Part shown: positions 49,659 through 57,062 of the stretch, one piece after another
How positions within the stretch are numbered: the stretch's first letter is position 1
Layout of the letters: the number at the start of each line of letters is the position of its first letter
Origin: HGW-17 sp964516435
GTDB taxonomy: Bacteria; Myxococcota_A; Polyangia; HGW-17
Assembly: GCA_964516435.1 (NCBI GenBank)
Contig: CAZEZP010000101.1
Location: 6,602-70,601, forward strand
DNA: 64,000 nucleotides
Direction: 5' to 3'
The notes under the pieces: model-generated
The model's database searches: none
What the model was told of the DNA's origin: nothing
Seen by the model: the letters and a program-made list of their open reading frames with translations, nothing else
Made by a program: the position numbers and the translations under genes

Positions 49659-49697
49659 TCGGCAGCGTTCCCCGCAAGGGGGCGGTTGCGAGGCGAC

Positions 49698-50147
49698 ATG
49701 ACCCCATCCCCATCCCTGCAGGTGATTTCCGTGCCGTGGGAGACGCACGGCGCATCCCTGCTGCAGATCCGGCACCGGGTGTTCACCGAGGAGCAGCACG
49801 TGGATCCGGAACTGGACGAGGACGGACGGGATCCCGAAGCGCTGCATGCGCTGGCCGTCTTCGATGGCCGCCCCGTCGGCTGCGGGCGTCTTCTGCCCGA
49901 GGGCCGCATCGGCCGCCTCTGCGTGCTGCCGGAATTCCGCCGGCGCGGCATCGGGACCGCCCTGTTCGCCTTCCTGTTCGAGAAAGCGCGCGTACTGCCG
50001 GTGCGGCGGGTGGTCCTGCATGCCCAGTTGCATGCGGTGGATCTCTATGCGCGTTTCGGATTCCAGGTGGTGGGGGAACCGTTCCTCGATGCCGGCATCG
50101 TGCACCGGGAGATGATCTGGGAACGCCCCGCGGAGGAAGAGACATGA
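49698..50147 (+). CDS. GNAT acetyltransferase (ElaA/YjcF-like)
   Basis: A 149-residue GNAT protein with 'IRHRVFTEEQHV' at the N-terminus, the acetyl-CoA loop 'GRLCVLPEFRRRGIGTALF' and 'HAVDLYARFGFQVVGEPF' at the end. These three features together are typical of the ElaA/YjcF branch, whose substrate is not known. ATG 49698 with GAGG upstream is used. The stop overlaps the next gene. Confidence 0.88.
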   Translation: MTPSPSLQVISVPWETHGASLLQIRHRVFTEEQHVDPELDEDGRDPEALHALAVFDGRPVGCGRLLPEGRIGRLCVLPEFRRRGIGTALFAFLFEKARVLPVRRVVLHAQLHAVDLYARFGFQVVGEPFLDAGIVHREMIWERPAEEET

Positions 50148-51508
50148 AAAAATGGTTCTGGTTCCTTGGGCTCGCACTGGCGTCCTGCACGGGTTCCTCC
50201 GGAAAGAAGGATGCGCCGGCGCAGGAAATGGGCGCTTCTGCCCCGCAGGACGGCATGCAGGCCGTGGACATGGTGCCCACGCAGGATGCGGCGCCCACGG
50301 GGATGGCCGCTTCCGAGCCGGAGCCGCCCCGGCCCGCTGCTGACGCCACGGCGCTTTCGGCGCCGCCGGTCCCGCCGGCCGACTGGAATGCCGTGGCCGC
50401 CCTGCTGGCGGGCTTCCCCGAGAAACTTCCGGAAAAGCATGCATCCGTGCGCGATCTTCCCGCTTTCAAGACCTACGTCCGGCAGATCGAAACCCTCTGG
50501 CAGCCGGTCCAGAAGAAGAAGAACGTGGTGGAGAAGTGGGTGGCCTCCGAACTGGGAGCGGCCAACCGGGACTGCAAACTGCTGTTCTATCCCTTCTCGG
50601 GGCCCGATTTCCTGCATGTGCACCTGCTCTTTCCCGGCTGCCGCGAAGTGGTGATGATCGGCCTCGAGCCGCCCGGCACGCTTCCGGAGATGTCCGCCGT
50701 GCTGGATCACCATCCGGACAGGTTCTTCCAGAAGATGGCGGGAGCGCTCACCCACATCCTCACCCTTTCCTTCTTTCGCACCAAGAGCATGAAGGAGGAT
50801 CTCTTCGGCAAGGACGTTCCCGAGATCAACGGGACCCTGGCGCCGATCCTGTTCATGCTGGGCCGCACGGAATACCGCATCACGAACATCGAGCGGGTGC
50901 AACTGGACTGGGAGGGCCGCGTGGTGCCGTGGACCGGCACGCTTCCGGAGCCGCCGGGCGTGGAGCCGAAGAAGACGCGCGCGGATCGCCGGGAAGCGCG
51001 CCGGCCCCGCAAGCCCAAGGTGTGGAAACCCTATGACGGGCTGCGCTACACGTACGTGGCGCCCGGCGAGACGGCTCCCCGGACGCTGACCTATTTCTCC
51101 TGCAATCTGGCCGACGGGCAGTACCGCGATTTCGACGGCATCGTGCTGCGCGCGGATCTGCAGAAGTACCTGCGCAGCCTGGCGATTTCCTCCACCTACA
51201 TCAAGGCCGCCTCCTATCTCATGCACGAGGCCGGATTTTCCTGGATCCGCAATTTCATCCTGGAGCGCTCCCCGCGGATCCTGCAGGACGATTCCGGCAT
51301 CCCCCTGCGGTTCTTCGACGAGAAGAAATGGGACCTGACGCTGTATGGGCACTACGACGTCCCCATCGAGATTTTCCTCAAGTACACCCAGGCGGATCTG
51401 GCTCACCGCTATGCCGAGCGCAAGGCGGTCAAGCCGCTTCCCTTCGGCATCGGGTACAAGGTGTATCCCGGCCGCTCCAACCTGCAACTGGCCGTCCGCC
51501 GTCCGTGA
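50144..51508 (+). CDS. Hypothetical lipoprotein
   Basis: The 454-residue protein begins in an ATGA overlap with the GNAT gene. Lipobox LASC is followed by an 80-residue Ala/Pro/Asp linker. The globular part has 'CKLLFYPFSGPDFLHVHLLFP' in two halves, a region 'VVMIGLEPPGTLPEM', and a C-terminal section 'SYLMHEAGFSWIRNFILERS'. I do not recognise a family. An Arg/Lys-rich insert sits near residue 285. Its pairing with an acetyltransferase may be accidental. Confidence 0.82.
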   Translation: MKKWFWFLGLALASCTGSSGKKDAPAQEMGASAPQDGMQAVDMVPTQDAAPTGMAASEPEPPRPAADATALSAPPVPPADWNAVAALLAGFPEKLPEKHASVRDLPAFKTYVRQIETLWQPVQKKKNVVEKWVASELGAANRDCKLLFYPFSGPDFLHVHLLFPGCREVVMIGLEPPGTLPEMSAVLDHHPDRFFQKMAGALTHILTLSFFRTKSMKEDLFGKDVPEINGTLAPILFMLGRTEYRITNIERVQLDWEGRVVPWTGTLPEPPGVEPKKTRADRREARRPRKPKVWKPYDGLRYTYVAPGETAPRTLTYFSCNLADGQYRDFDGIVLRADLQKYLRSLAISSTYIKAASYLMHEAGFSWIRNFILERSPRILQDDSGIPLRFFDEKKWDLTLYGHYDVPIEIFLKYTQADLAHRYAERKAVKPLPFGIGYKVYPGRSNLQLAVRRP

Positions 51509-51606
51509 GGCGCCCGCCGCCGCCCGTGAGGGAACGCAAAAAACAGGAAAAAAAGCTGCCGGGAAGCCGGGCTCCATTGTAATAATGAGGCTCCCGGAGG
51601 ATGCAC

Positions 51607-52905
51607 ATGCACAAGGTCCGCATCTACAATCTCTTTCCCCTGCTGGCGGGCACGCTCACGCAGTGGGAGGAATGGGTGGAACACGCGGCGGATCTCGGTT
51701 TTTCCTGGATTTACATCAACAGTCCCTTCGCCGCCGGCGCTTCCGGCAACCTGTTCGCGCTCGCGGATCCGTTCGCGCTCGATCCCCGTTTCGACGACGG
51801 CGGCGACGGGGAATCCGGCATCTGCCGGCTCCAGCGCTTTCTGTGCCGCCACCGGGAGCGCGGCCTGCGCTTCATGACGGATTTCAATCCGCTGCACGCG
51901 GCGTCCGACGCGCCCGTGGTGCAGCGGCATCCCGGCTGGTTCGTGCGCGATGCCTCTGGCTCGCTTTGCCACCCGCTGGGCGCGGACCCGCTCGATCCCG
52001 ACACGATGCGCGTATGGGAGGATCTGGCGGAAGCCGACTTCACGCATTCCGCCGAAGTCGTGCAACTGCGCGGATACTGGGAATCCGTGCTGGCATTCTG
52101 GGTGTCCCTGGGATTCACGGGTTTCCGCTGCCTGCATGCCACCGCGCTGTCCCCGGATTTCTGGCGCGGCTGCATCCGCAGGGCCCTGTGCACGGCCCGC
52201 GAGCCCGTGCTGTTCGTGGCCGACGCCCTCGGAGAACCCGTGGAGAGGGTGGCCGCGCTCCACGATGCCGGTTTCCACCTGATCTACAACTCTTCCTGCT
52301 GGTGGCAGTTCGATTCCCCGTGGGCCGTGGAGCAGCACGCGTTTCTGCAGCGTTTCGCCCCGACCCTCTCGTTTCCCGAGAACCACGACACGCCGCGCCT
52401 GTTCGCCCGCACGCAGTCCCTGATAAACGTGCAGAAGCAGCGCTACCTGTTCGCCGCCTTCTTCTCCAGCGCCCTGCAGATGACCATGGGCTACGAGTTC
52501 TGCTGGAAAAAGCCCATGAGCGCCGCCCACACGTCCGTGGCGGACCAGGAGGATCGCCGGGTGGACATCGGCGGCTTCATCCGCGCGTGCAACCGGCTGG
52601 CGGATGCCTGGCCCCTGCTGCAGGCGGAAGGGAGCATCCGCGCGAGTAATCCGTACTGGGAGGCGGTTCTGGCGCTTGAGAAGACCGCAGGCAATGACTC
52701 GGCCCTCCTGGTTCTCAACAAGGACTGGAACCGGGAGCAGACCTTTTTCCTGGATGCGGACGGCTGGGTCTGCCGGCCCTTTTCGCAGGATTCGCCCTGG
52801 AACTGGGAACCGCATCCGGCGGGCGAATGGCGGCTCGAACCCGCGGAGTGCCTCCTGGTGCGGCAGAAGGCGCCATTGCAGGAATGGAGGGTATTGCAAT
52901 CGTGA
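51607..52905 (+). CDS. GH13-like (GlgE/amylase-fold) protein with altered catalytic residues
   Basis: The 432-residue cytoplasmic protein has an amylase barrel. The start 'RIYNLFPLLAGTL', the 'GFSWIYINSPF' strand and 'FPENHDTPRL' (region IV, Asp261) fit. At region II the sequence is 'GFRCLHATALSPDFW', so the position of the nucleophilic Asp holds Leu176. At region III 'LFVADALGEP' has Asp206 where Glu acts as acid. The final 120 residues are a beta domain. It therefore looks catalytically dead as a glycoside enzyme. GGAGG abuts ATG 51601 with no spacing, so ATG 51607, six bases away, is the likely start. Confidence 0.75.
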   Translation: MHKVRIYNLFPLLAGTLTQWEEWVEHAADLGFSWIYINSPFAAGASGNLFALADPFALDPRFDDGGDGESGICRLQRFLCRHRERGLRFMTDFNPLHAASDAPVVQRHPGWFVRDASGSLCHPLGADPLDPDTMRVWEDLAEADFTHSAEVVQLRGYWESVLAFWVSLGFTGFRCLHATALSPDFWRGCIRRALCTAREPVLFVADALGEPVERVAALHDAGFHLIYNSSCWWQFDSPWAVEQHAFLQRFAPTLSFPENHDTPRLFARTQSLINVQKQRYLFAAFFSSALQMTMGYEFCWKKPMSAAHTSVADQEDRRVDIGGFIRACNRLADAWPLLQAEGSIRASNPYWEAVLALEKTAGNDSALLVLNKDWNREQTFFLDADGWVCRPFSQDSPWNWEPHPAGEWRLEPAECLLVRQKAPLQEWRVLQS

Positions 52906-53255
52906 TGAAACGGATGATGCCAGCTGTTTCCATGATGTTTCTGACGATTTTCATCGCATCCTGCGGGTCCGGCGAAAAGTCTTCCGGGGTGCAGCGGGCG
53001 TCGGTGAACCCCACTGTTCCGGAGGTGCCCAGGACCTGTTCGAACCTGGTGGCGTCCATGGAAATCTGCGCCAGGGAAGGGCGCGCCGGGGAGCGCTTCC
53101 GGATGGAGGACGTCAAGTCCTGGATCCGGGAGGACTGCGAGCGGCTGGGCAAAGAGAACCCCGGCCGGCAGGCCCGGCTCCTGGAGTGCGCCCAGGCGGA
53201 CTGCACCCGGATGGAGGAATGCCTGGCCGGGTTCCTCCGGGAAAGGGGCAAGTGA
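52905..53255 (+). CDS. Small Cys-rich lipoprotein
   Basis: A 116-residue protein with lipobox IASC. Five or more Cys residues occur in the mature part, with spacing CxxxxxxxxxxC and 'CAQADCTRMEEC', suggesting disulfide-linked helices. The start ATG shares two bases with the upstream stop (TGATG); ATG 52884 in the same frame would lengthen the signal by seven residues. The kinase gene follows one base later, so this may encode an accessory protein of it. Confidence 0.72.
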   Translation: MKRMMPAVSMMFLTIFIASCGSGEKSSGVQRASVNPTVPEVPRTCSNLVASMEICAREGRAGERFRMEDVKSWIREDCERLGKENPGRQARLLECAQADCTRMEECLAGFLRERGK

Positions 53256-53256
53256 C

Positions 53257-54462
53257 ATGAAGCGCGGTCCCGGTTCCTGGAAATCGGCCATTCCGGACAT
53301 CCCGCCGGGAACCCGGATCGGGGAATACGTGGTGCGCCGCAAGATCGACGCCGGCGGCATGGGCACCGTGTATGCCGGCATCCATCCCGTTATCGGCAAG
53401 AAGGTGGCCATCAAACTGATCCACCCGCACGTGGCGCAGAATCCCGAGAACATCCAGCGCTTTAAGCAGGAGGCCATGGTGGTCAACGCCATCGGCGACC
53501 CGGGCATCGTGGACATCTTCGGATTCGGCGAGTACGAGGACGGGCGCTACTACTTCGTCATGGAATACCTCAAGGGCGAACGGCTGCTGGAGTTCCTCAA
53601 GCGCCACGGCAAGCTCGGCGCCTTCGCCGCGGGCCAGTTGCTGCGCTCGCTCGCGCTCTCGCTCGCGGCGGCCCATGCCAAGGGCGTGATCCACCGCGAC
53701 CTGAAGGCGGAGAACGTGTTCCTCGTGCCCTCCAACGACGGCCACTGGCCGCCGCGCACCAAACTGCTGGACTTCGGGCTGGCCAAACTGCTGGAACCGA
53801 TGGAGGGGCAGGAGGTGCCGCGCACGCGCCAGGGCATCACGCTGGGCACCCCGTACTACATGTCCCCGGAGCAGTGCCGCGGCAAGCCGGTCGACGCCCG
53901 CAGCGACATCTACGCGCTGGGCGTGCTCGGCTACGAACTGCTCACCGGGCATCTGCCCTTCATCCACGAGGATCTCACCGAGGTCATGCACATGCACCTG
54001 AAGGCCAAGGTGGATCTGCCGCCATCCCCGGACCGCCCCATCCTGCTCGACGAACTCATTCTGGGGTGCATGGAGAAGAACCCCGAGGACCGGCCCCAGG
54101 ACATGCAGGAGGTAATCGCGGCCCTGGAGATGATCTTCCCTCCGCTGGCTCCCCTGAGCGTGCAGGACGCGACTTCCGAGACCGACGCGCCCCAGGTGCA
54201 TGCCCCCGCGGAGGCCGATTCCGCCGAGACGCCGGTGATGCGCAGGGCCAGAACGCCGGGACCGTCTTCCGGAGCGCCGGAACCGGCGGGAGACGTCCAG
54301 GCGAAGGATTCCGGTGCGGCGCGCTCCGAGACCATCCGGGTGCAGCCGCCGCCGGCTCCCGCCGCCGGGCCGAGGACGGGGCCGTTTCTGGCCGCGTTCC
54401 TCGCGGGGGTGCTCGTGGGAGGACTCCTGGGGTCGGGGTTGATGTATGTCCTTCTTCGCTGA
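53257..54462 (+). CDS. Ser/Thr protein kinase with C-terminal membrane anchor
   Basis: The 401-residue protein is a canonical RD kinase: Gly loop 'IDAGGMGTVYAG', Lys53, catalytic loop 'IHRDLKAENVFLV' (His146, Asp148), DFG at Asp172, and 'GTPYYMSPEQ'. A Pro/Ala-rich linker of about 80 residues ends in one membrane helix with a short tail, so the catalytic domain is cytoplasmic and nothing sizeable is outside. It differs from the 26 kb kinase in both the catalytic loop and the lack of an external domain. Confidence 0.94.
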   Translation: MKRGPGSWKSAIPDIPPGTRIGEYVVRRKIDAGGMGTVYAGIHPVIGKKVAIKLIHPHVAQNPENIQRFKQEAMVVNAIGDPGIVDIFGFGEYEDGRYYFVMEYLKGERLLEFLKRHGKLGAFAAGQLLRSLALSLAAAHAKGVIHRDLKAENVFLVPSNDGHWPPRTKLLDFGLAKLLEPMEGQEVPRTRQGITLGTPYYMSPEQCRGKPVDARSDIYALGVLGYELLTGHLPFIHEDLTEVMHMHLKAKVDLPPSPDRPILLDELILGCMEKNPEDRPQDMQEVIAALEMIFPPLAPLSVQDATSETDAPQVHAPAEADSAETPVMRRARTPGPSSGAPEPAGDVQAKDSGAARSETIRVQPPPAPAAGPRTGPFLAAFLAGVLVGGLLGSGLMYVLLR

Positions 54463-54496
54463 CGGATGCATCTTGAATCCGGAAAGAGAGGAAACG

Positions 54497-55552
54497 ATGA
54501 CCAAACTGATTCTGCGAGCCATGGATCTGGACGGCTTCCTCACGGAAACGGACCAGCGCCATCTGCAGGCGCTGGACGAGAAATACCAGGAGGCCATGAA
54601 TGTTTTCCGCCAGTACGAGAATCCCCACGGGGACGCCCCCGAGCGCGCGCGGGAGGACATGACGCGCGTGTATTCCGAACTGGGTCACATGATGCAGGAG
54701 ATGCTCGCCGGCGAGCGCAACATCCACGTCTTCTCGTTCGAGACGCCGGAATTCATCCACGGCGAGGCCTCCCGCCTGATCGCCAAACTGCGCGACGTGC
54801 GCACGGAGCAGCCCGAGTTCGTCTACTACATCCAGCGCGCCTACGAACTGCTCTTCACCATGGCCTTCCAGGGGGATGCCAACGCCAAGCACCACATGCT
54901 GCTCAAGACGCCCGTGCAGGTGCCCATGCGCCAGTACGCCATCCACAAGATCCCGCTGGTGGACGACCAGACGGGCAACGCGGTCATGTGCGTGATGCTG
55001 CGGGCGGCGCTTCTGCCCTCCATGATCGTGTCCAAGGAGATCCAGGAGTACCATTCGGAAGGCTACGTCACGCCGTTCGCCCTGTTCAAGATCGGACGCG
55101 ACGACCGACAGACCGAGAAGACCATGTCCTACGTGCTGGATCTCAAGAAGAGCTACTTCGACCTCGAGACGCTGGACGGAAAAGACTGGTTTTTCGCCGA
55201 CCCCATGAACGCCACCGGCGGGAGCATGATCACGGTGGTGAAATTCCTGCTGGACCAGGGCGTGCGGCCGCGCTCCGTGAAGTTCTTCAACGTGATTTCC
55301 GCCATGAAGGGATGCCTGCGCATCGCGCGCGCCATCGAGAACGTGGACATCTACACGCTGTGGATGGATCCCACGCTCAACGACAGGGCCTACATCCTGC
55401 CGGGCGTGGGGGACGCCGGGGACCGCATCAACGGCAAGGACGACCACGACCACCCGCGCGACATCATCCAACTCATCGCCGACTACGGCACGCGCATCAA
55501 TTCCCTGTACCGCGCTCAGATCCGCGCCATCGAACGCACCGTGCTGGGCTAG
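54497..55552 (+). CDS. Uracil phosphoribosyltransferase-like protein with N-terminal extension
   Basis: The 351-residue protein has a UPRT-like C-terminal half: 'FFADPMNATGGSMITVV' carries the PRPP-binding loop, and 'WMDPTLNDRAYILPG' with 'GDAGDRINGK' matches the uracil-binding end of UPRT. 'VMLRAALLPSMIV' matches its early strand. A charged helical extension of about 130 residues, absent from normal 210-residue Upp, precedes it. Whether it makes UMP or another nucleotide is open. ATG 54497 follows GAGAGGAA. A terminator-like hairpin follows the stop. Confidence 0.75.
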   Translation: MTKLILRAMDLDGFLTETDQRHLQALDEKYQEAMNVFRQYENPHGDAPERAREDMTRVYSELGHMMQEMLAGERNIHVFSFETPEFIHGEASRLIAKLRDVRTEQPEFVYYIQRAYELLFTMAFQGDANAKHHMLLKTPVQVPMRQYAIHKIPLVDDQTGNAVMCVMLRAALLPSMIVSKEIQEYHSEGYVTPFALFKIGRDDRQTEKTMSYVLDLKKSYFDLETLDGKDWFFADPMNATGGSMITVVKFLLDQGVRPRSVKFFNVISAMKGCLRIARAIENVDIYTLWMDPTLNDRAYILPGVGDAGDRINGKDDHDHPRDIIQLIADYGTRINSLYRAQIRAIERTVLG

Positions 55553-55573
55553 TTTCCCCTGTTTCTTCCCCGG

Positions 55574-55605
55574 TTCCCGGCAATTGCCAGGTTCCGGGAA
55601 GTTTT
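55574..55605 (+). terminator. Terminator-like hairpin after the UPRT-like gene
   Basis: TTCCCGG (55574-55580) pairs with CCGGGAA (55594-55600), a perfect seven-base stem with a 13-base loop, followed by G and five T residues. Confidence 0.55.
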
Positions 55606-55635
55606 TCGGGAGTTCCGGAGAGTTTTTCGGGAGTT
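55601..55635. repeat. Direct repeat with 21-base period
   Basis: The 14-base unit GTTTTTCGGGAGTT occurs at 55601-55614 and again, unchanged, at 55622-55635. It lies between the terminator-like hairpin and a second hairpin. Confidence 0.85.
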
Positions 55636-55639
55636 TTGC

Positions 55640-55657
55640 CCTCCATTTCGATGGAGG
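55640..55657. terminator. UUCG-type hairpin between convergent genes
   Basis: CCTCCAT and ATGGAGG pair perfectly around the tetraloop TTCG. The stable loop type suggests an RNA 3'-end element serving the UPRT-like gene, or, read from the other side, acetate kinase. No T run adjoins it. Confidence 0.5.
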
Positions 55658-55683
55658 TCCTGCCGCGGTGAAGACGGGGAAAA

Positions 55684-56886
55684 TCAGGTCCGTGCGGCCA
55701 GGCGGTAGGTGCTCTCGGCGATCAATCCCTCCTCGTCCGTTGGGATGACGAAGGCGGGCAGGCGGCTTTCGGGGGTGGTGATGGGGCCTTCCTGGCCCCG
55801 GATGGTGCGCGCGTTGGCCGCCGCGTCCAGTTCGATGCCGAAGGAGGCGAGCCCTTCCAGCACGAGCCGGCGCACGAGGTCGTCGTTCTCGCCGATTCCG
55901 CCCGTGAAGACCACGGCGTGGCAGGTTCCCAGGAGCGCGAGGTAGCCGCCGAGGTAGAAGCGCACGCGGCGTGCGAACATTTCCACGGCCAGCCGGGCGC
56001 GCGGGTTTTCGTCCATGGCTTCCTCCAGTGTGCGCATGTCGTTGCTCAGCCCGGAAACGCCCAGAAGCCCGCTCTGGCGGTTGAGCAGGCGGTCCAGCCC
56101 CGCAGCATCGGGGACCAGTCCCTCGCGCAGCAGGTGGATCAGGAGCGCCGGGTCCAGATCGCCGCTGCGCGTGCCCATCATGAGCCCCTGCAGCGGGGTG
56201 AGCCCCATGGACGTGTCCACGGATTTCCCCTGCTCGATGGCGGCCATGGAGCAGCCGTTGCCCAGATGGCACGTGACGAGATTGCACTGCGCGAGCGGTT
56301 TCCCGAGGCGAGCTGCCGCCTGCCGGGCCACGTACTCGTGTGAGGTGCCGTGGAAGCCGTACTTGCGGATGCCGTGCTTCTCGTAGAGTTCCATGGGCAG
56401 GGCGTAGAGGTAGGCCTGCGGCGGCAGGGTCTGGTGGAAGGCCGTGTCGAATACGGCCACCTGCACGCGTCCGGGCAGCACCTGGCGCGCGGTGCGGATG
56501 CCCATGAGGTTGGGCGGGTTGTGCACGGGCGCCAGGTGGGCGCAGCGCTCCACGATTTCTTCCACGCGATCGTCGATGACCACGGGCTCGCGGATGCTTT
56601 CGCCGCCGTGCACCACGCGATGGCCCACGGCCTCGATCTGCGCGAGATCCCCGATGACCCGGGTGGGCGGCTCCACCAGGGTGCGCAGGATCCGCTCCAG
56701 TCCGGCCTTGTGATCCGGCGCATCCACGGCGAGCGTCCATTTCGCCTCGCCCGCGCGGTGGGTCAGTTGCGCCGCCGCCTCGCCGATGCGCTCGAGCAGG
56801 CCGCGCGCCAGAAGTTTTTTTTCGGGCATGTCGAAGAGTTGATACTTGATGGAAGAAGATCCGCAGTTGATGACGAAAACGAGCAT
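55684..56886 (-). CDS. ackA: Acetate kinase
   Basis: The 400-residue enzyme interconverts acetyl phosphate and acetate with ADP/ATP. Motifs are 'VINCGSSSIKYQLFD' (phosphate 1), 'HRVVHGGESI', 'DTAFHQTLP', 'YGFHGTSHEYVA', 'CHLGNGCSMAAI', 'MGTRSGDLDP' and 'VFTGGIGEND'. Active-site Arg, His and Asp residues are all in place. The start ATG has GAAGGGG upstream. The partner pta is absent from the window. Confidence 0.96.
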   Translation of the reverse strand: MLVFVINCGSSSIKYQLFDMPEKKLLARGLLERIGEAAAQLTHRAGEAKWTLAVDAPDHKAGLERILRTLVEPPTRVIGDLAQIEAVGHRVVHGGESIREPVVIDDRVEEIVERCAHLAPVHNPPNLMGIRTARQVLPGRVQVAVFDTAFHQTLPPQAYLYALPMELYEKHGIRKYGFHGTSHEYVARQAAARLGKPLAQCNLVTCHLGNGCSMAAIEQGKSVDTSMGLTPLQGLMMGTRSGDLDPALLIHLLREGLVPDAAGLDRLLNRQSGLLGVSGLSNDMRTLEEAMDENPRARLAVEMFARRVRFYLGGYLALLGTCHAVVFTGGIGENDDLVRRLVLEGLASFGIELDAAANARTIRGQEGPITTPESRLPAFVIPTDEEGLIAESTYRLAART

Positions 56887-56928
56887 GGCAGTCCCCTTCT
56901 GCCGGGAAGACGGGTTCCCGGTGCCGCC

Positions 56929-56957
56929 ACGCTACCGGAATGCGCGGTTGCGCACAA
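56929..56957 (-). promoter_or_regulatory. Promoter of ackA
   Basis: On the minus strand TTGTGC (56952-56957) and TAGCGT (56929-56934) are 17 bases apart. The leader is about 36 bases. Confidence 0.65.
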
Positions 56958-57012
56958 GATTATGTTTTTATTTTCACGAAAAAAATGGTGTGTTTGGCAG
57001 AAGAGGGGGGTA

Positions 57013-57041
57013 GCGGCAAACGGGGCGTTTTGCGCTATACT
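57013..57041 (+). promoter_or_regulatory. Putative promoter of the Cys-rich lipoprotein gene
   Basis: A good -10 box TATACT (57036-57041) has only a weak -35 partner GCGGCA (57013-57018), 17 bases away. The leader is about 15 bases. Confidence 0.45.
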
Positions 57042-57062
57042 CTTTGCGCCGGGAGGCATGCC

